From Thiomicrorhabdus sp963677355 (GTDB taxonomy: Bacteria > Pseudomonadota > Gammaproteobacteria > Thiomicrospirales > Thiomicrospiraceae), in the NCBI GenBank assembly GCA_963677355.2, contig CAXXXQ010000003.1, positions 372,001-436,000 of the forward strand: 64,000 nt of DNA, in the 5' to 3' direction. The notes beneath the pieces were generated by a model. It had not been told where the DNA came from. It saw only the letters and a program-made list of their open reading frames with translations, and did no database searches. The position numbers were made by a program, and so were the translations under genes. This document shows positions 46,654 to 55,519 of the stretch, one piece after another (the first letter of the stretch is position 1; each line of letters opens with the position of its first letter).

Positions 46654-46688
46654 TCCGGATGGCGTTGCATGATGCAAGGCCATCCGGA
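46654..46688. repeat. 35-bp inverted repeat after the TonB receptor
   Basis: TCCGGATGGC and TTGCAT on the left, mirrored by ATGCAA and GCCATCCGGA on the right, with mismatches only at the centre and one symmetric position. No T-run follows, so it is a strong hairpin that may protect the 3' end, or a REP-like element. Confidence 0.8.
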
Positions 46689-46932
46689 ACTTACATTTGT
46701 GACGATCTTATTTGATCGCTCTAAACGGAAAGCGTTGCCTCTCTAGGGTTGCGCATTTTGCTATATTTTTTCTAGTATTCATATCTTCAACTCTCCTCTG
46801 TTTTCGGTATTCAATTCTTTCAAAATTGAATTAAGCGGCATTTTGTTAGGCGGATAATTGCTGTCATTTTTTATCTGTTTCCCTAAGATCAATTTTCTTT
46901 TTAGGATAAATAAGTTCTTCATAGTGAATTTA

Positions 46933-46949
46933 TGCACAAAGTTAGTGCA
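46933..46949. promoter_or_regulatory. NtrC-type enhancer site upstream of amiE
   Basis: TGCAC-AAAGTTA-GTGCA is a perfect 5-7-5 palindrome matching the NtrC consensus. Its centre lies about 165 bp before the predicted amiE transcription start. Confidence 0.7.
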
Positions 46950-47081
46950 TTTGGTTTCAGTTCGTCATGAGTGATTGATGCCCGCTAGCGTTTTAGCTGT
47001 TTTTGTGGAATATTTTTATATTAAAAATCATATAGATAGCTGTTTTTATTGGGGCGGAATACGTAGCAAGTTCTTTGTGGG

Positions 47082-47097
47082 TGGCACAGAAACTGTT
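47082..47097 (+). promoter_or_regulatory. Candidate sigma-54 promoter for amiE
   Basis: TGGCAC-AGAAA-CTGT: full -24 element and partial -12, with the correct spacing. The predicted start is near 47108, giving a 136-nt leader to amiE. The rest of 46627-47243 holds no gene. Confidence 0.6.
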
Positions 47098-47243
47098 ATC
47101 TATAGGTTTGGGTGAAGCTTATGGGGCTCTGAGAGAGGGGTTTAGGAGTTCCATAAAGTTTCTAAGTTTGGTTCCGGAATAAGCAACCAAAGCCCAACCC
47201 GAATTTAAACGAATTGAATGAAAAATTGATGGAGTAGAAGCAG

Positions 47244-48287
47244 ATGAGACATGGAGATATCTCTTCCAGTAATGATACGGTGGGTGTAGCGGTTGTAAAC
47301 TACAAGATGCCACGTTTGCACACCAAGGCGGAAGTCTTGGATAATGCGCAGAAAATTGCAGATATGATTATCGGTATGAAGCAGGGCTTACCGGGTATGG
47401 ACTTGGTGATTTTCCCGGAATATTCAACACACGGAATCATGTACGATGCGAAAGAGATGTATGACACCGCTTCGACCATTCCTGGTGATGAAACCCGCAT
47501 CTTCTCGGAAGCCTGTAAGAAAGCGAAAACTTGGGGTGTATTCTCACTGACCGGTGAACAGCATGAAGAGCATCCTAACAAGGCGCCATACAATACTTTG
47601 ATCCTGATCAACGATCAGGGTGAAATCGTTCAGAAGTACAGAAAGATCATGCCTTGGTGTCCGGTTGAAGGTTGGTACCCAGGTGACAAGACTTATGTGA
47701 CTGAAGGTCCTAAAGGCATGATGATCAGTTTGATCATTTGTGACGATGGTAACTATCCTGAAATCTGGCGTGATTGCGCAATGAAAGGTGCGGAATTGGT
47801 TGTTCGTTGTCAGGGTTACATGTACCCGGCTAAAGAGCAGCAGGTTATGGTTTCCAAAGCAATGGCTTGGATGAACAACACTTACGTTGCAGTTGCTAAC
47901 GCAAGTGGTTTCGACGGTGTTTACTCTTATTTTGGTCACTCTGCAATCATCGGTTTTGATGGTCATACCTTGGGTGAGTGTGGTGAAGAGGATTACGGTA
48001 TCCAGTATGCTGAGCTATCTGTTTCTCAGATCCGCGACTTCCGTAAGAACGCTCAGTCTCAGAACCACCTATTCAAGTTGTTGCACCGTGGTTACACCGG
48101 TAAGATCAACTCAGGTGAAGGTGACCAAGGTGTGGCGGCTTGTCCTTACGAGTTCTATTCAACATGGATTAACGATCCTGAAAAAGCCAAAGAGCAAGTT
48201 GAGAAAATTACTCGTAAGACTGTGGGTACGGCAGAATGTCCTATCGATGGTATTCCAAACGAAGAGACCTCAACAGAACACCGTTAA
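47244..48287 (+). CDS. amiE: Aliphatic amidase
   Basis: 347 residues, nearly identical in layout to Pseudomonas AmiE: 'MRHGDISSSNDTVGVAVVNY' start, catalytic Glu in 'VIFPEYSTHGIMYD', Lys in 'KYRKIMPWCPVEGWYPG', and nucleophile Cys in 'LIICDDGNYPEIWRDCAMKG'. It hydrolyses short amides such as acetamide and propionamide to ammonia and the acid. Formamidase AmiF is shorter and differs at the N-terminus. Sigma-54 and NtrC sites upstream fit nitrogen control. Confidence 0.96.
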   Translation: MRHGDISSSNDTVGVAVVNYKMPRLHTKAEVLDNAQKIADMIIGMKQGLPGMDLVIFPEYSTHGIMYDAKEMYDTASTIPGDETRIFSEACKKAKTWGVFSLTGEQHEEHPNKAPYNTLILINDQGEIVQKYRKIMPWCPVEGWYPGDKTYVTEGPKGMMISLIICDDGNYPEIWRDCAMKGAELVVRCQGYMYPAKEQQVMVSKAMAWMNNTYVAVANASGFDGVYSYFGHSAIIGFDGHTLGECGEEDYGIQYAELSVSQIRDFRKNAQSQNHLFKLLHRGYTGKINSGEGDQGVAACPYEFYSTWINDPEKAKEQVEKITRKTVGTAECPIDGIPNEETSTEHR

Positions 48288-48312
48288 TTTGCAATGATTT
48301 GACGATGTTTTG

Positions 48313-50076
48313 ATGAGTTATAAACTTTTACTAAGTGACGTTCAACGTCACTTGGAACTGACCTTATTAGCCTTTTGGGGGGATTCATTCAGAATCCTGC
48401 CTCAGGCAGATCAAAAAATGGTTCCGACGGTAAGATCCGGAACTATTTTTCTTCCCGAATTTATTACCGCCAGCAGTGCAATCGAAGCTCGTCAGAGTTT
48501 CTTGAGTGCTGCCTTTCATGCCTGTGCACATCTGCTCTATTCCAAGCCGCAAGATTCTGTCGGATTGAATAATCGTCAGTTGGTGTTAATTTCACTCTTG
48601 GAAGATGCTCGTGTTGAGTATTTGGCCGCACAAGCCTTTCCAGGGATGCGAACTCTGTTTCGTAACCAGTTCACGCGTCTTCCAGAAAACAACCTACAGT
48701 TTGAGGAGATTGCCTATGCGGTCGCTTATGCGCTGGTCAATGGCAATGACGGGGTAGATGACGGGCAAAACCCTTTCGTTAGTAAAGCGATGCGCCTGTT
48801 TGCGCAAGCAGTAGACGAGGATGCTGAGAATCCACAGTTGTTTAGAGATATAGGCTTAGCTTTAGCCAATGATATCGGTCAAATGCGTATCAGTATGAAT
48901 GAGCGCGACGAGTTCCGTCTAATCGATTATCGGGACGATAATTCTTTTCTGTGGAATGACTATGAAGAAGTGGCTATGGAAAACGGCACGGCCGAGGAGG
49001 TCGAAGAACCGGTCAGTGTCACCGGTATGGGGTATGAGGAGGTACTGGACGGTCGAGCGGTATCGAGTTATCGAGAGGATGCCGCCGATGTTGAAGGGCT
49101 GGTATTTTCAACCGTTCCTGAAGCGGTTCAGTCCACCTTGCTGAACCATGAGCCGAGACACCAAATGTATTTATATCCAGAATGGGATTATAAAATCGAC
49201 CGTTGGAAAAAAGAGTGGTGCTCGTTGGATGAAATTACTCTTGTGGATCAGAATTCTACGGAGTTGGAGCAACGCGTTAACCGTTACCGGAATTTTGTTA
49301 AAAAGTTACAACGGATTGTTCAATCCTATCAGTCGCAAATGCATCGCCGTAAAAAGCAGGAGGATGGCGTCGAGCTTGATTTTGATGCCATGATCGATCA
49401 GTTGGTCGAACTCAAAAAGGGCGGTGCAGCTTCTGAATCTCGCATCTATATCGATCATGTAAAAGAGCGTGAGCATGAGCTTTCTCTGTTGGTGCTGGTT
49501 GATCTGTCCGAGTCGATGAATGATTTACATGAAGCCGGTGGCTCAACTGGTCAAAGTGTGCTGGATTTGACGCTCGATTCAACGGTGGTGCTTGCCGAGC
49601 TGCTAGATAGTTTAGGTCACTCCTATGCGATTCAGGGATTTAACTCCAATGGCCGCGGCGAAGTGTCCTACTATAATTTCAAAGACTTTGATGATCAGAC
49701 AGATGCTTCTCTGGCTTCCTTAGGGCAGGCAAGAGCGGAGTATTCGACGCGTCTGGGTGCTGCATTGCGTCACGCTTTTTACAAGATCAGCAAGCGTCCC
49801 GAACGCCATAAATTGATTCTGGTGATTACCGATGGTGAGCCGTCAGATATCGATGTGTATGACCCGCAGTATCTGATTGAAGATAGTGCCATGGCGGTTA
49901 AAGATATCGAATCCAGCGGTTGTAAGACGTTCTGTTTATCCTTGGATAAAAATGCCGATCAATATGTGCAGAAGATCTTTAGAAGAGGTCATTTTGAAGT
50001 GGTTGAGCACCCGGAGAGATTACCTCAAATCTTAACCAAGCTCTATGTGAAAGTCTTTAAATCCTTTCTTGCTTAA
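48313..50076 (+). CDS. NorD/CbbO-like von Willebrand factor A protein
   Basis: 587 residues. The helical N-terminal region (1-270) is of the NorD/CbbO kind. The C-terminal VWA domain (from about 390) has an intact MIDAS: 'VLVDLSESMND' (DxSxS), 'STRLGAALRHAF' (Thr) and 'LVITDGEPSDIDVYDP' (Asp). Relatives work with a MoxR/CbbQ AAA+ ATPase to remodel enzymes, but no such ATPase is in the window. It starts 25 bp after amiE, so it may act on the amidase or be a passenger. ATG 48313 is used. Confidence 0.85.
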   Translation: MSYKLLLSDVQRHLELTLLAFWGDSFRILPQADQKMVPTVRSGTIFLPEFITASSAIEARQSFLSAAFHACAHLLYSKPQDSVGLNNRQLVLISLLEDARVEYLAAQAFPGMRTLFRNQFTRLPENNLQFEEIAYAVAYALVNGNDGVDDGQNPFVSKAMRLFAQAVDEDAENPQLFRDIGLALANDIGQMRISMNERDEFRLIDYRDDNSFLWNDYEEVAMENGTAEEVEEPVSVTGMGYEEVLDGRAVSSYREDAADVEGLVFSTVPEAVQSTLLNHEPRHQMYLYPEWDYKIDRWKKEWCSLDEITLVDQNSTELEQRVNRYRNFVKKLQRIVQSYQSQMHRRKKQEDGVELDFDAMIDQLVELKKGGAASESRIYIDHVKEREHELSLLVLVDLSESMNDLHEAGGSTGQSVLDLTLDSTVVLAELLDSLGHSYAIQGFNSNGRGEVSYYNFKDFDDQTDASLASLGQARAEYSTRLGAALRHAFYKISKRPERHKLILVITDGEPSDIDVYDPQYLIEDSAMAVKDIESSGCKTFCLSLDKNADQYVQKIFRRGHFEVVEHPERLPQILTKLYVKVFKSFLA

Positions 50077-50127
50077 TTGATTGTGGCAGCGATTGGTCTG
50101 GAGTCTCAATTTGTTTTTTCCGGACAT

Positions 50128-50165
50128 AAAAAAAGCCCCGACATTCTATGAATGCGGGGCTTTTT
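50128..50165. terminator. Bidirectional terminator between the VWA gene and fmdB
   Basis: Arms AAAAAGCCCCG and CGGGGCTTTTT with an inner CATTC/GAATG stem and a TAT loop. Serves the convergent amiE-VWA and urt-fmd transcripts. Confidence 0.93.
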
Positions 50166-50179
50166 GTTTTTACGCCAAA

Positions 50180-50566
50180 TTAGTGACTAATCATCCAAGG
50201 ACGCATTGAAGGAAACATTTTCTCTCCGTTTGCGGTCCACATCAGTTTAGAAGCCGACTTTTTATGGTGTTGGCAGCCACAACCTTGGTGGTGTTTGTGG
50301 TGCTTCTTCTCATAAAACTGGCGACGCGCTTCATCTTCAGCACGAGTCTCAGCAGTCGACATTTTAGGTTCGTGCTGAGCTTTTTCATTTCTTTCAATGG
50401 CTTCCCGTTTGTTGGGCGCCATATCAAGAACCTCTGGCGGAATCATGATGATGCGTGGAGCAAGCTCCTTGCAATGTGGGCATGGCATCGGGTTAGCCGA
50501 TTCATCCATCGTGGCTAACTCGTGAAAAATCCCATGTTCTGAACATTTGTAATCATAAACTGGCAT
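50180..50566 (-). CDS. fmdB: FmdB-type zinc-ribbon protein with His/Cys-rich tail
   Basis: 128 residues. The N-terminal zinc ribbon 'MPVYDYKCSEHGIF..CPHC' defines the FmdB family, named from the formamidase operon of Methylophilus where it was proposed as a regulator. The C-terminal half contains 'KKHHKHHQGCGCQHHKK', a likely second metal site not usual in the family. Last gene of the urt-fmd operon, 16 bp after fmdA. Confidence 0.88.
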   Translation of the reverse strand: MPVYDYKCSEHGIFHELATMDESANPMPCPHCKELAPRIIMIPPEVLDMAPNKREAIERNEKAQHEPKMSTAETRAEDEARRQFYEKKHHKHHQGCGCQHHKKSASKLMWTANGEKMFPSMRPWMISH

Positions 50567-50582
50567 AAATTAACTCCTTAAA

Positions 50583-51815
50583 TTATTTCACGTCCGGAGC
50601 GATTGGCACTTTAACACTGTCATCAACCTGCTTAGTCGGACCGTCAGCATTAGGGTTAATGTCAAAGTCGAATACGCCGGTTGGGATCCATAGCGTCGAG
50701 CTCGCGTTAGGGATGTCTACGATACCACTGATATGAGCTTGGGTAGGAACCGTACCAAGTAGCGAGTAAACCTGCTCACCGGAATAACCGAATTTCTTCA
50801 GATATTCAATCGAGTTCAAACAAGCTTGTTTGTACGCGACGTTAACGTCTAGGTAGTGCTGCTTGCCTTCTTCATCAACCGAGATACCTTCGAAGACAAC
50901 GTAGTCGTCATAACGAGGAGTCAGTGGGCTTGGCTTGAAGATTGGGTTTTTGATCGCGTACTTGTTCATACCGTCTTTGATCAAGTTGACACGCAGGTGA
51001 ATCCAACCGGCCATTTCGATCGCACCACAGAAAGTGATTTCACCGTCACCCTGGCTGAAGTGAAGGTCACCAACCGATAGACCGGCACCGTCAACATAAA
51101 CCGGGAAGTAGATTTTTGAACCTTTAGTCAAATCTTTGATGTCACAGTTACCGCCATGCTCACGAGGCGGAACGGTACGTGCACCTTCTTCAGCAGCTGC
51201 TTTAGCTTCATCAGGTTTCATCTGACCCATGTGAGCTGTTTCTGCATAAGGAAGCGTCGCAAGTGCCGGAACGCGATCAGGTTCGGTGTCGTAAAGTGCT
51301 TTTTCACGCTCGTTCCATGTTTCCAGCATCTCTTTTGATGGTAGACAACCGATCAGACCAGGGTGCATCAAACCAGCGAATTCAACACCTGGAATATGAC
51401 GAGACTTAGTCATGATACCGTTGAAGTCCCAGATCGTCTTTTGAGCATCAGGATAATGATCCGTTAAGAAACCACCACCGTTGTTGATTGAGAAAAGACC
51501 GTTGAAACCCCAGTTACTTTCTTCAAAAGTACCGATATCAAGGATATCAACTTCAAGAAGGTCACCAGGCTGTGCGCCTTCAACACCGACAGGTCCGGAA
51601 AGGAAGTGAACTTGAGACAGGTCAACGTCACGAATATCAGAAGCGTCGTCGTCGTTTTTAATCTGTCCGCCAGTCCAGTCGTAACATTCGATGATGAAAT
51701 CGTCACCGGGTTTGACGGTTGCAGCCATAGGGATGTCAGGGTGCCAGCGGTTATGAATCTGTTCATTTTCGTAGGCGGACTTTGAAAGATCGATTTTAAT
51801 TATCGTTTCAGCCAT
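50583..51815 (-). CDS. fmdA: Formamidase
   Basis: 410 residues, the acetamidase/formamidase (FmdA_AmdA) family: 'HNRWHPDIPMAATVKPGDDF', 'VGVEGAQPGDLLEVDIL', 'HPGLIGCLPSKEML', 'PPREHGGNCDIKDLTKGS' and 'GDLHFSQGDGEITFCGAIEM'. It converts formamide to formate and ammonia in the cytoplasm. It directly follows urtE (44 bp), so uptake by the Urt/Fmd transporter and hydrolysis are one operon. Confidence 0.95.
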   Translation of the reverse strand: MAETIIKIDLSKSAYENEQIHNRWHPDIPMAATVKPGDDFIIECYDWTGGQIKNDDDASDIRDVDLSQVHFLSGPVGVEGAQPGDLLEVDILDIGTFEESNWGFNGLFSINNGGGFLTDHYPDAQKTIWDFNGIMTKSRHIPGVEFAGLMHPGLIGCLPSKEMLETWNEREKALYDTEPDRVPALATLPYAETAHMGQMKPDEAKAAAEEGARTVPPREHGGNCDIKDLTKGSKIYFPVYVDGAGLSVGDLHFSQGDGEITFCGAIEMAGWIHLRVNLIKDGMNKYAIKNPIFKPSPLTPRYDDYVVFEGISVDEEGKQHYLDVNVAYKQACLNSIEYLKKFGYSGEQVYSLLGTVPTQAHISGIVDIPNASSTLWIPTGVFDFDINPNADGPTKQVDDSVKVPIAPDVK

Positions 51816-51859
51816 TTTAAAAGCTCCGTTGTGGTTGTGGGAATACTACTCATTAAAAA

Positions 51860-52549
51860 TTAAACAGATAGGAACTTAGCTACCTGCTCTTCATCGACTT
51901 CGTCTCTAGGCTGATCGTGAATAATCTTGCCTTTTTCGATGACGATAATTCGGTCTGCAACATCAAGCGCAAAACTTAAAACCTGTTCCGAGACGATGAT
52001 GGATAAGCCTCGTGAATCACGGATTTCTTTAAGGGTGTGCGCCATCTCTTTGATGATGGACGGTTGAATCCCTTCGGTAGGTTCATCCAACAGCAAAACA
52101 TCCGGGTTGCTTGCCAATGCTCTGGCAATTGCAAGCTGCTGCTGCTGACCACCGGAAAGGTTTCCGCCCCTACGTTTACGGAAGTCGCGTAGGATTGGGA
52201 AAATGTTGTACAAATCTTCAGGGACGGTACTTTGTTTAGTTGTGGTTAGACCGGTCTCAATATTTTCTTGAACGGTCATGGTTGAGAAAATCATTCGCCC
52301 TTGCGGAACAAAGCCTACGCCCGCGGCAACGCGTTCATGGCTCTGCATTTTGATTAGCTCTTTACCTTTCAGTTCAACTGAACCCTGTTTAGACGGGATC
52401 ATGCCGATTAAGGACTTCATTAGAGTGGTTTTCCCCATCCCGTTACGTCCAAGCACGGCAATGATTTCGTTTTCCTTTAAGGAAAGATTCAACCCTTTAA
52501 TAACCTCACTTTCTCCGTAGGCCACATGCAAGTCTTTAATTTCTAACAT
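51860..52549 (-). CDS. urtE: Urea/short-chain amide ABC transporter ATPase UrtE
   Basis: 229 residues, LivF-type. Walker A 'GRNGMGKTT', signature 'NLSGGQQQQLAIARALASNP', Walker B 'VLLLDEPTEGIQPS'. Pairs with UrtD to energise the UrtBC channel. Ordinary length. Confidence 0.95.
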   Translation of the reverse strand: MLEIKDLHVAYGESEVIKGLNLSLKENEIIAVLGRNGMGKTTLMKSLIGMIPSKQGSVELKGKELIKMQSHERVAAGVGFVPQGRMIFSTMTVQENIETGLTTTKQSTVPEDLYNIFPILRDFRKRRGGNLSGGQQQQLAIARALASNPDVLLLDEPTEGIQPSIIKEMAHTLKEIRDSRGLSIIVSEQVLSFALDVADRIIVIEKGKIIHDQPRDEVDEEQVAKFLSV

Positions 52550-52562
52550 TGGTTGCTTCTCC

Positions 52563-53306
52563 TTAATGACCTAAATAAACTTCGATGACTTTAGGATCTG
52601 ATTGAACGTGTTCCATTGAACCTTCCGAAAGAACCTGGCCCTGGTGCATGACCGTGACGCGATCGGCAATCTCTTCTACGAAGTGCATATCGTGTTCGAT
52701 AACCAGTACCGAACGGTCTTTGGTGATTTTCTGCAAAAGTTCGGCCGTCTGTTTACGTTCCGATACCGACATCCCGGCAACCGGTTCATCCAGCATCAGT
52801 AGCTCAGGATCCTGAATCAGCAGCATGCCGATTTCCAACCACTGTTTTTGACCGTGACTCAACAGACTGGCGGGGCTTTGCAGTTTGTCTTCCAGAAAGA
52901 TCATCTCTGCAATTTCTGTTACCTTGTCAATAACTTCTTGATCTCGGTCGAATGTCAAAGCCCCCCAAACTTTTTTTCCTCTAGGAAACGAGAGTTCAAG
53001 GTTTTCAAACACCGTCAAATCTTCATAAATTGACGGGTTTTGGAATTTTCGTCCCACGCCCTCATGAACAATTTCATGCTCTTTCAGTTTGGTAAGTTCT
53101 TTGCCTTTGAACTTGATGGAGCCTTCTGTCGATTTGGTTTTACCGCAGATCAGGTCAAGAATCGTTGTTTTACCGGCCCCGTTAGGACCGATAATGACAC
53201 GAATCTCTTCTTCTTCAATGTAGAAGGAGACATCGTTCACCGCTTTAAATCCATCAAAGGAAACGGTTAATCCTTCAACACTTAATACAAAATCTTTTTG
53301 TTGCAT
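52563..53306 (-). CDS. urtD: Urea/short-chain amide ABC transporter ATPase UrtD
   Basis: 247 residues, LivG-type. Walker A 'GPNGAGKTT', 'HEGVGRKFQNPSIYEDLTVF', signature 'LLSHGQKQWLEIGMLLIQDP' (SHGQ in place of SGGQ, normal for UrtD) and 'LLMLDEPVAGMSVSERKQT'. ATG 53306 has GGAG upstream; a TTG at 53318 is less likely. Confidence 0.95.
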   Translation of the reverse strand: MQQKDFVLSVEGLTVSFDGFKAVNDVSFYIEEEEIRVIIGPNGAGKTTILDLICGKTKSTEGSIKFKGKELTKLKEHEIVHEGVGRKFQNPSIYEDLTVFENLELSFPRGKKVWGALTFDRDQEVIDKVTEIAEMIFLEDKLQSPASLLSHGQKQWLEIGMLLIQDPELLMLDEPVAGMSVSERKQTAELLQKITKDRSVLVIEHDMHFVEEIADRVTVMHQGQVLSEGSMEHVQSDPKVIEVYLGH

Positions 53307-53326
53307 GGTTTTCTCCAATTTCCCTG

Positions 53327-54442
53327 TTATTTCGCTTTATCTTTTTTGAACCACTTATCAACCTGCTTATCGACGCGAGGTTGCAGATAAGTTTCATAAA
53401 GACCGGCCAAGCCTTTAGGGAAGGCTAGAACGACAGCGATGAATAGCGCACCCATGGCGAATAACCATAGTTCTGGATAAGATTCCGAGAGGATGGTTTT
53501 CGCCCAGTTAACAATCAAGGCTCCGTAAACGGCACCGAAGATAGACAGGTTTCCACCTACGGCTGCAAAGATGACCATCTCGATAGAAGGAACGATCCCG
53601 ATCAAGGACGGTGACATAAAGCCAACCTGTAGCGTAAACATGGCGCCGCCGATTGATGAAAAAATACCGGCAATACAGAAGATGAAAATTTTGTAGTTAT
53701 CTACGTCATAACCTGAGAAGCGTACTCGGTCTTCACTGTCGCGCATCGCGACCAGTAGACGTCCAAGCTTACTCTTACGGATGTATTGGGCAACGACCAG
53801 TACGGCTAGTAGCAGGATCGCATTCACAAAATAGAGCACGTATTTCGCTGAATCGGTACGGATATCCCAGCCTAGTAGAGTCCTTAAATCGGTAATACCG
53901 TTAACACCACCGGTGTAACCTTGTTGACCGATGATCAGGATGGTTAGGATAGCTGCAATCGCCTGGGTGATGATCGCAAAGTAAACCCCTCCGACTCGGC
54001 GTTTGAACATGGCCGCACCAATGATGTATGCAAAGATAGCCGGTAACACGATAATGGCAACTACCGTAAAGGTGAAACTATGGAAGGGTTCCCAAAACCA
54101 TGGCAGTGCCGTTAATTGGTTCCAGTCCATAAAATCAGGAATTCCTGGTGTGGATTGGATTTTGGTTGCTTCCGGAGTAGAGGCTTCCAATTTCAGGAAC
54201 ATCGCCATGGCATAGCCGCCGATACCAAAGAAGATACCTTGGCCAAGACTCAGGATACCGCCCAAGCCCCATGACAGTACCAGTCCGATTGCCACGAAGG
54301 CAAAAGTCAGGTACTTACCAATCAAGTTTAATCGGAAAATATCAAATAAAATTGGCAGCAGAACGAGTAGCAAGACCGCCAGTACAACAAATGAAAGTAC
54401 ATCATTTCTTGGGGTTAAAGATTTAAATTTGCTTTGTAACAT
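53327..54442 (-). CDS. urtC: Urea/short-chain amide ABC transporter permease UrtC
   Basis: 371 residues, LivM-type with about ten membrane helices: 'LSWGLGGILSLGQGIFFGIG', 'GGVYFAIITQAIAAILTI', 'MRDSEDRVRFSGYDVDNYKI'. AGGAGG overlaps the urtB stop, and of two adjacent ATG codons the one at 54442 has the better spacing. Confidence 0.95.
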   Translation of the reverse strand: MLQSKFKSLTPRNDVLSFVVLAVLLLVLLPILFDIFRLNLIGKYLTFAFVAIGLVLSWGLGGILSLGQGIFFGIGGYAMAMFLKLEASTPEATKIQSTPGIPDFMDWNQLTALPWFWEPFHSFTFTVVAIIVLPAIFAYIIGAAMFKRRVGGVYFAIITQAIAAILTILIIGQQGYTGGVNGITDLRTLLGWDIRTDSAKYVLYFVNAILLLAVLVVAQYIRKSKLGRLLVAMRDSEDRVRFSGYDVDNYKIFIFCIAGIFSSIGGAMFTLQVGFMSPSLIGIVPSIEMVIFAAVGGNLSIFGAVYGALIVNWAKTILSESYPELWLFAMGALFIAVVLAFPKGLAGLYETYLQPRVDKQVDKWFKKDKAK

Positions 54443-54450
54443 CATGCCTC

Positions 54451-55377
54451 CTATTTGCGCACTTTAAGTGAGAACAAGCCTTGCGGACGCAACATCAAGA
54501 TCACGATGACCGCTAGTAGGGTTAATACTTTCGCCATTGAGCCACTTAAGAAGAACTCTAGGATGGATTGTGCTTGTGCGATTGAGAATGCGGATGCAAT
54601 GGTTCCTAAAAGGCTGGCTGCACCGCCGAATACAACTACCAAGAAGGTATCTACGATGTAGAGCTGTCCGGATGTTGGGCCGGTCGAACCGATCATCGTG
54701 AAGGTTGCACCGGCTATTCCAGCGATACCGCAACCAAGCGCAAAGGTGAAACGGTCTACTTTAGCGGTGTTGATCCCAACGGCACCTGCCATGGCGCGGT
54801 TTTGAACAACGGCTCGGGATTGTTTACCTTTGCGCGACTTTTGTAAGAATAGGAAAACGCCAACGGTGATAATGAAGGTAATCACCATAACAATGATTCC
54901 ATTGATAGGAATTTCAATCGTATCGGTAACAGCCAAAGAGCCCATCATCCAATCAGGAAGGCTGACACCTACTTCGCGCGGACCGAAGACCGTTCTGTAA
55001 AGTTGTTGCAAAATTAGGCTTAGACCCCATGTTGCTAATAGCGTATCTAAAGGTCTTTTGTAAAGATGGCGAATCAGACTCCACTCAACTAGCATTCCGA
55101 GGATGAAAGTCCCAGCAAAGGCTAAGATGATTGCGACAAAGAAGTAGATGTCAAATAGACCGGGAAGAAACTCGGAAAAAAGGTTTGAGGTAAGGTAAGT
55201 AATGTACGCCCCAAGAATCATGAATTCTCCGTGCGCCATATTGATGACCCCCATCTGACCAAAGATGATGGCTAGTCCCAAGGCCATAAGGAGTAATACT
55301 GCAAACAGTATCAATCCAGAGAAGCCTTGCATTGCAAAGATTGAGCCGAGTTCAGCCCATGTATAGTCCGCAAACAT
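54451..55377 (-). CDS. urtB: Urea/short-chain amide ABC transporter permease UrtB
   Basis: 308 residues, LivH-type: 'IFGQMGVINMAHGEFMILGA', 'DTLLATWGLSLILQQLYRTV' and 'VDTFLVVVFGGAASLLGTIA'. AGGAGG lies 8 bases before the start. A 142-bp gap with a long hairpin separates it from urtA. Confidence 0.95.
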   Translation of the reverse strand: MFADYTWAELGSIFAMQGFSGLILFAVLLLMALGLAIIFGQMGVINMAHGEFMILGAYITYLTSNLFSEFLPGLFDIYFFVAIILAFAGTFILGMLVEWSLIRHLYKRPLDTLLATWGLSLILQQLYRTVFGPREVGVSLPDWMMGSLAVTDTIEIPINGIIVMVITFIITVGVFLFLQKSRKGKQSRAVVQNRAMAGAVGINTAKVDRFTFALGCGIAGIAGATFTMIGSTGPTSGQLYIVDTFLVVVFGGAASLLGTIASAFSIAQAQSILEFFLSGSMAKVLTLLAVIVILMLRPQGLFSLKVRK

Positions 55378-55441
55378 ATACTTTTCCTCCTAGAGAGTAG
55401 AAGTGGTTAAATTTATGGTAGTTTTATGGTGTCGTCGTTGT

Positions 55442-55483
55442 CGCCTAATTAAATGCTCTAGGATAAGAACATTTAATTAGGCG
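55442..55483 (-). other. Intercistronic hairpin between urtA and urtB
   Basis: Perfect 14-bp arms CGCCTAATTAAATG and complement around a 14-nt loop. No T-run on the minus strand, so it is more likely an RNA stabiliser or partial terminator giving extra urtA message than a full stop. Confidence 0.75.
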
Positions 55484-55519
55484 TGCAGCCCAAAGAGAGG
55501 GTGCACACCTATAGATTGA

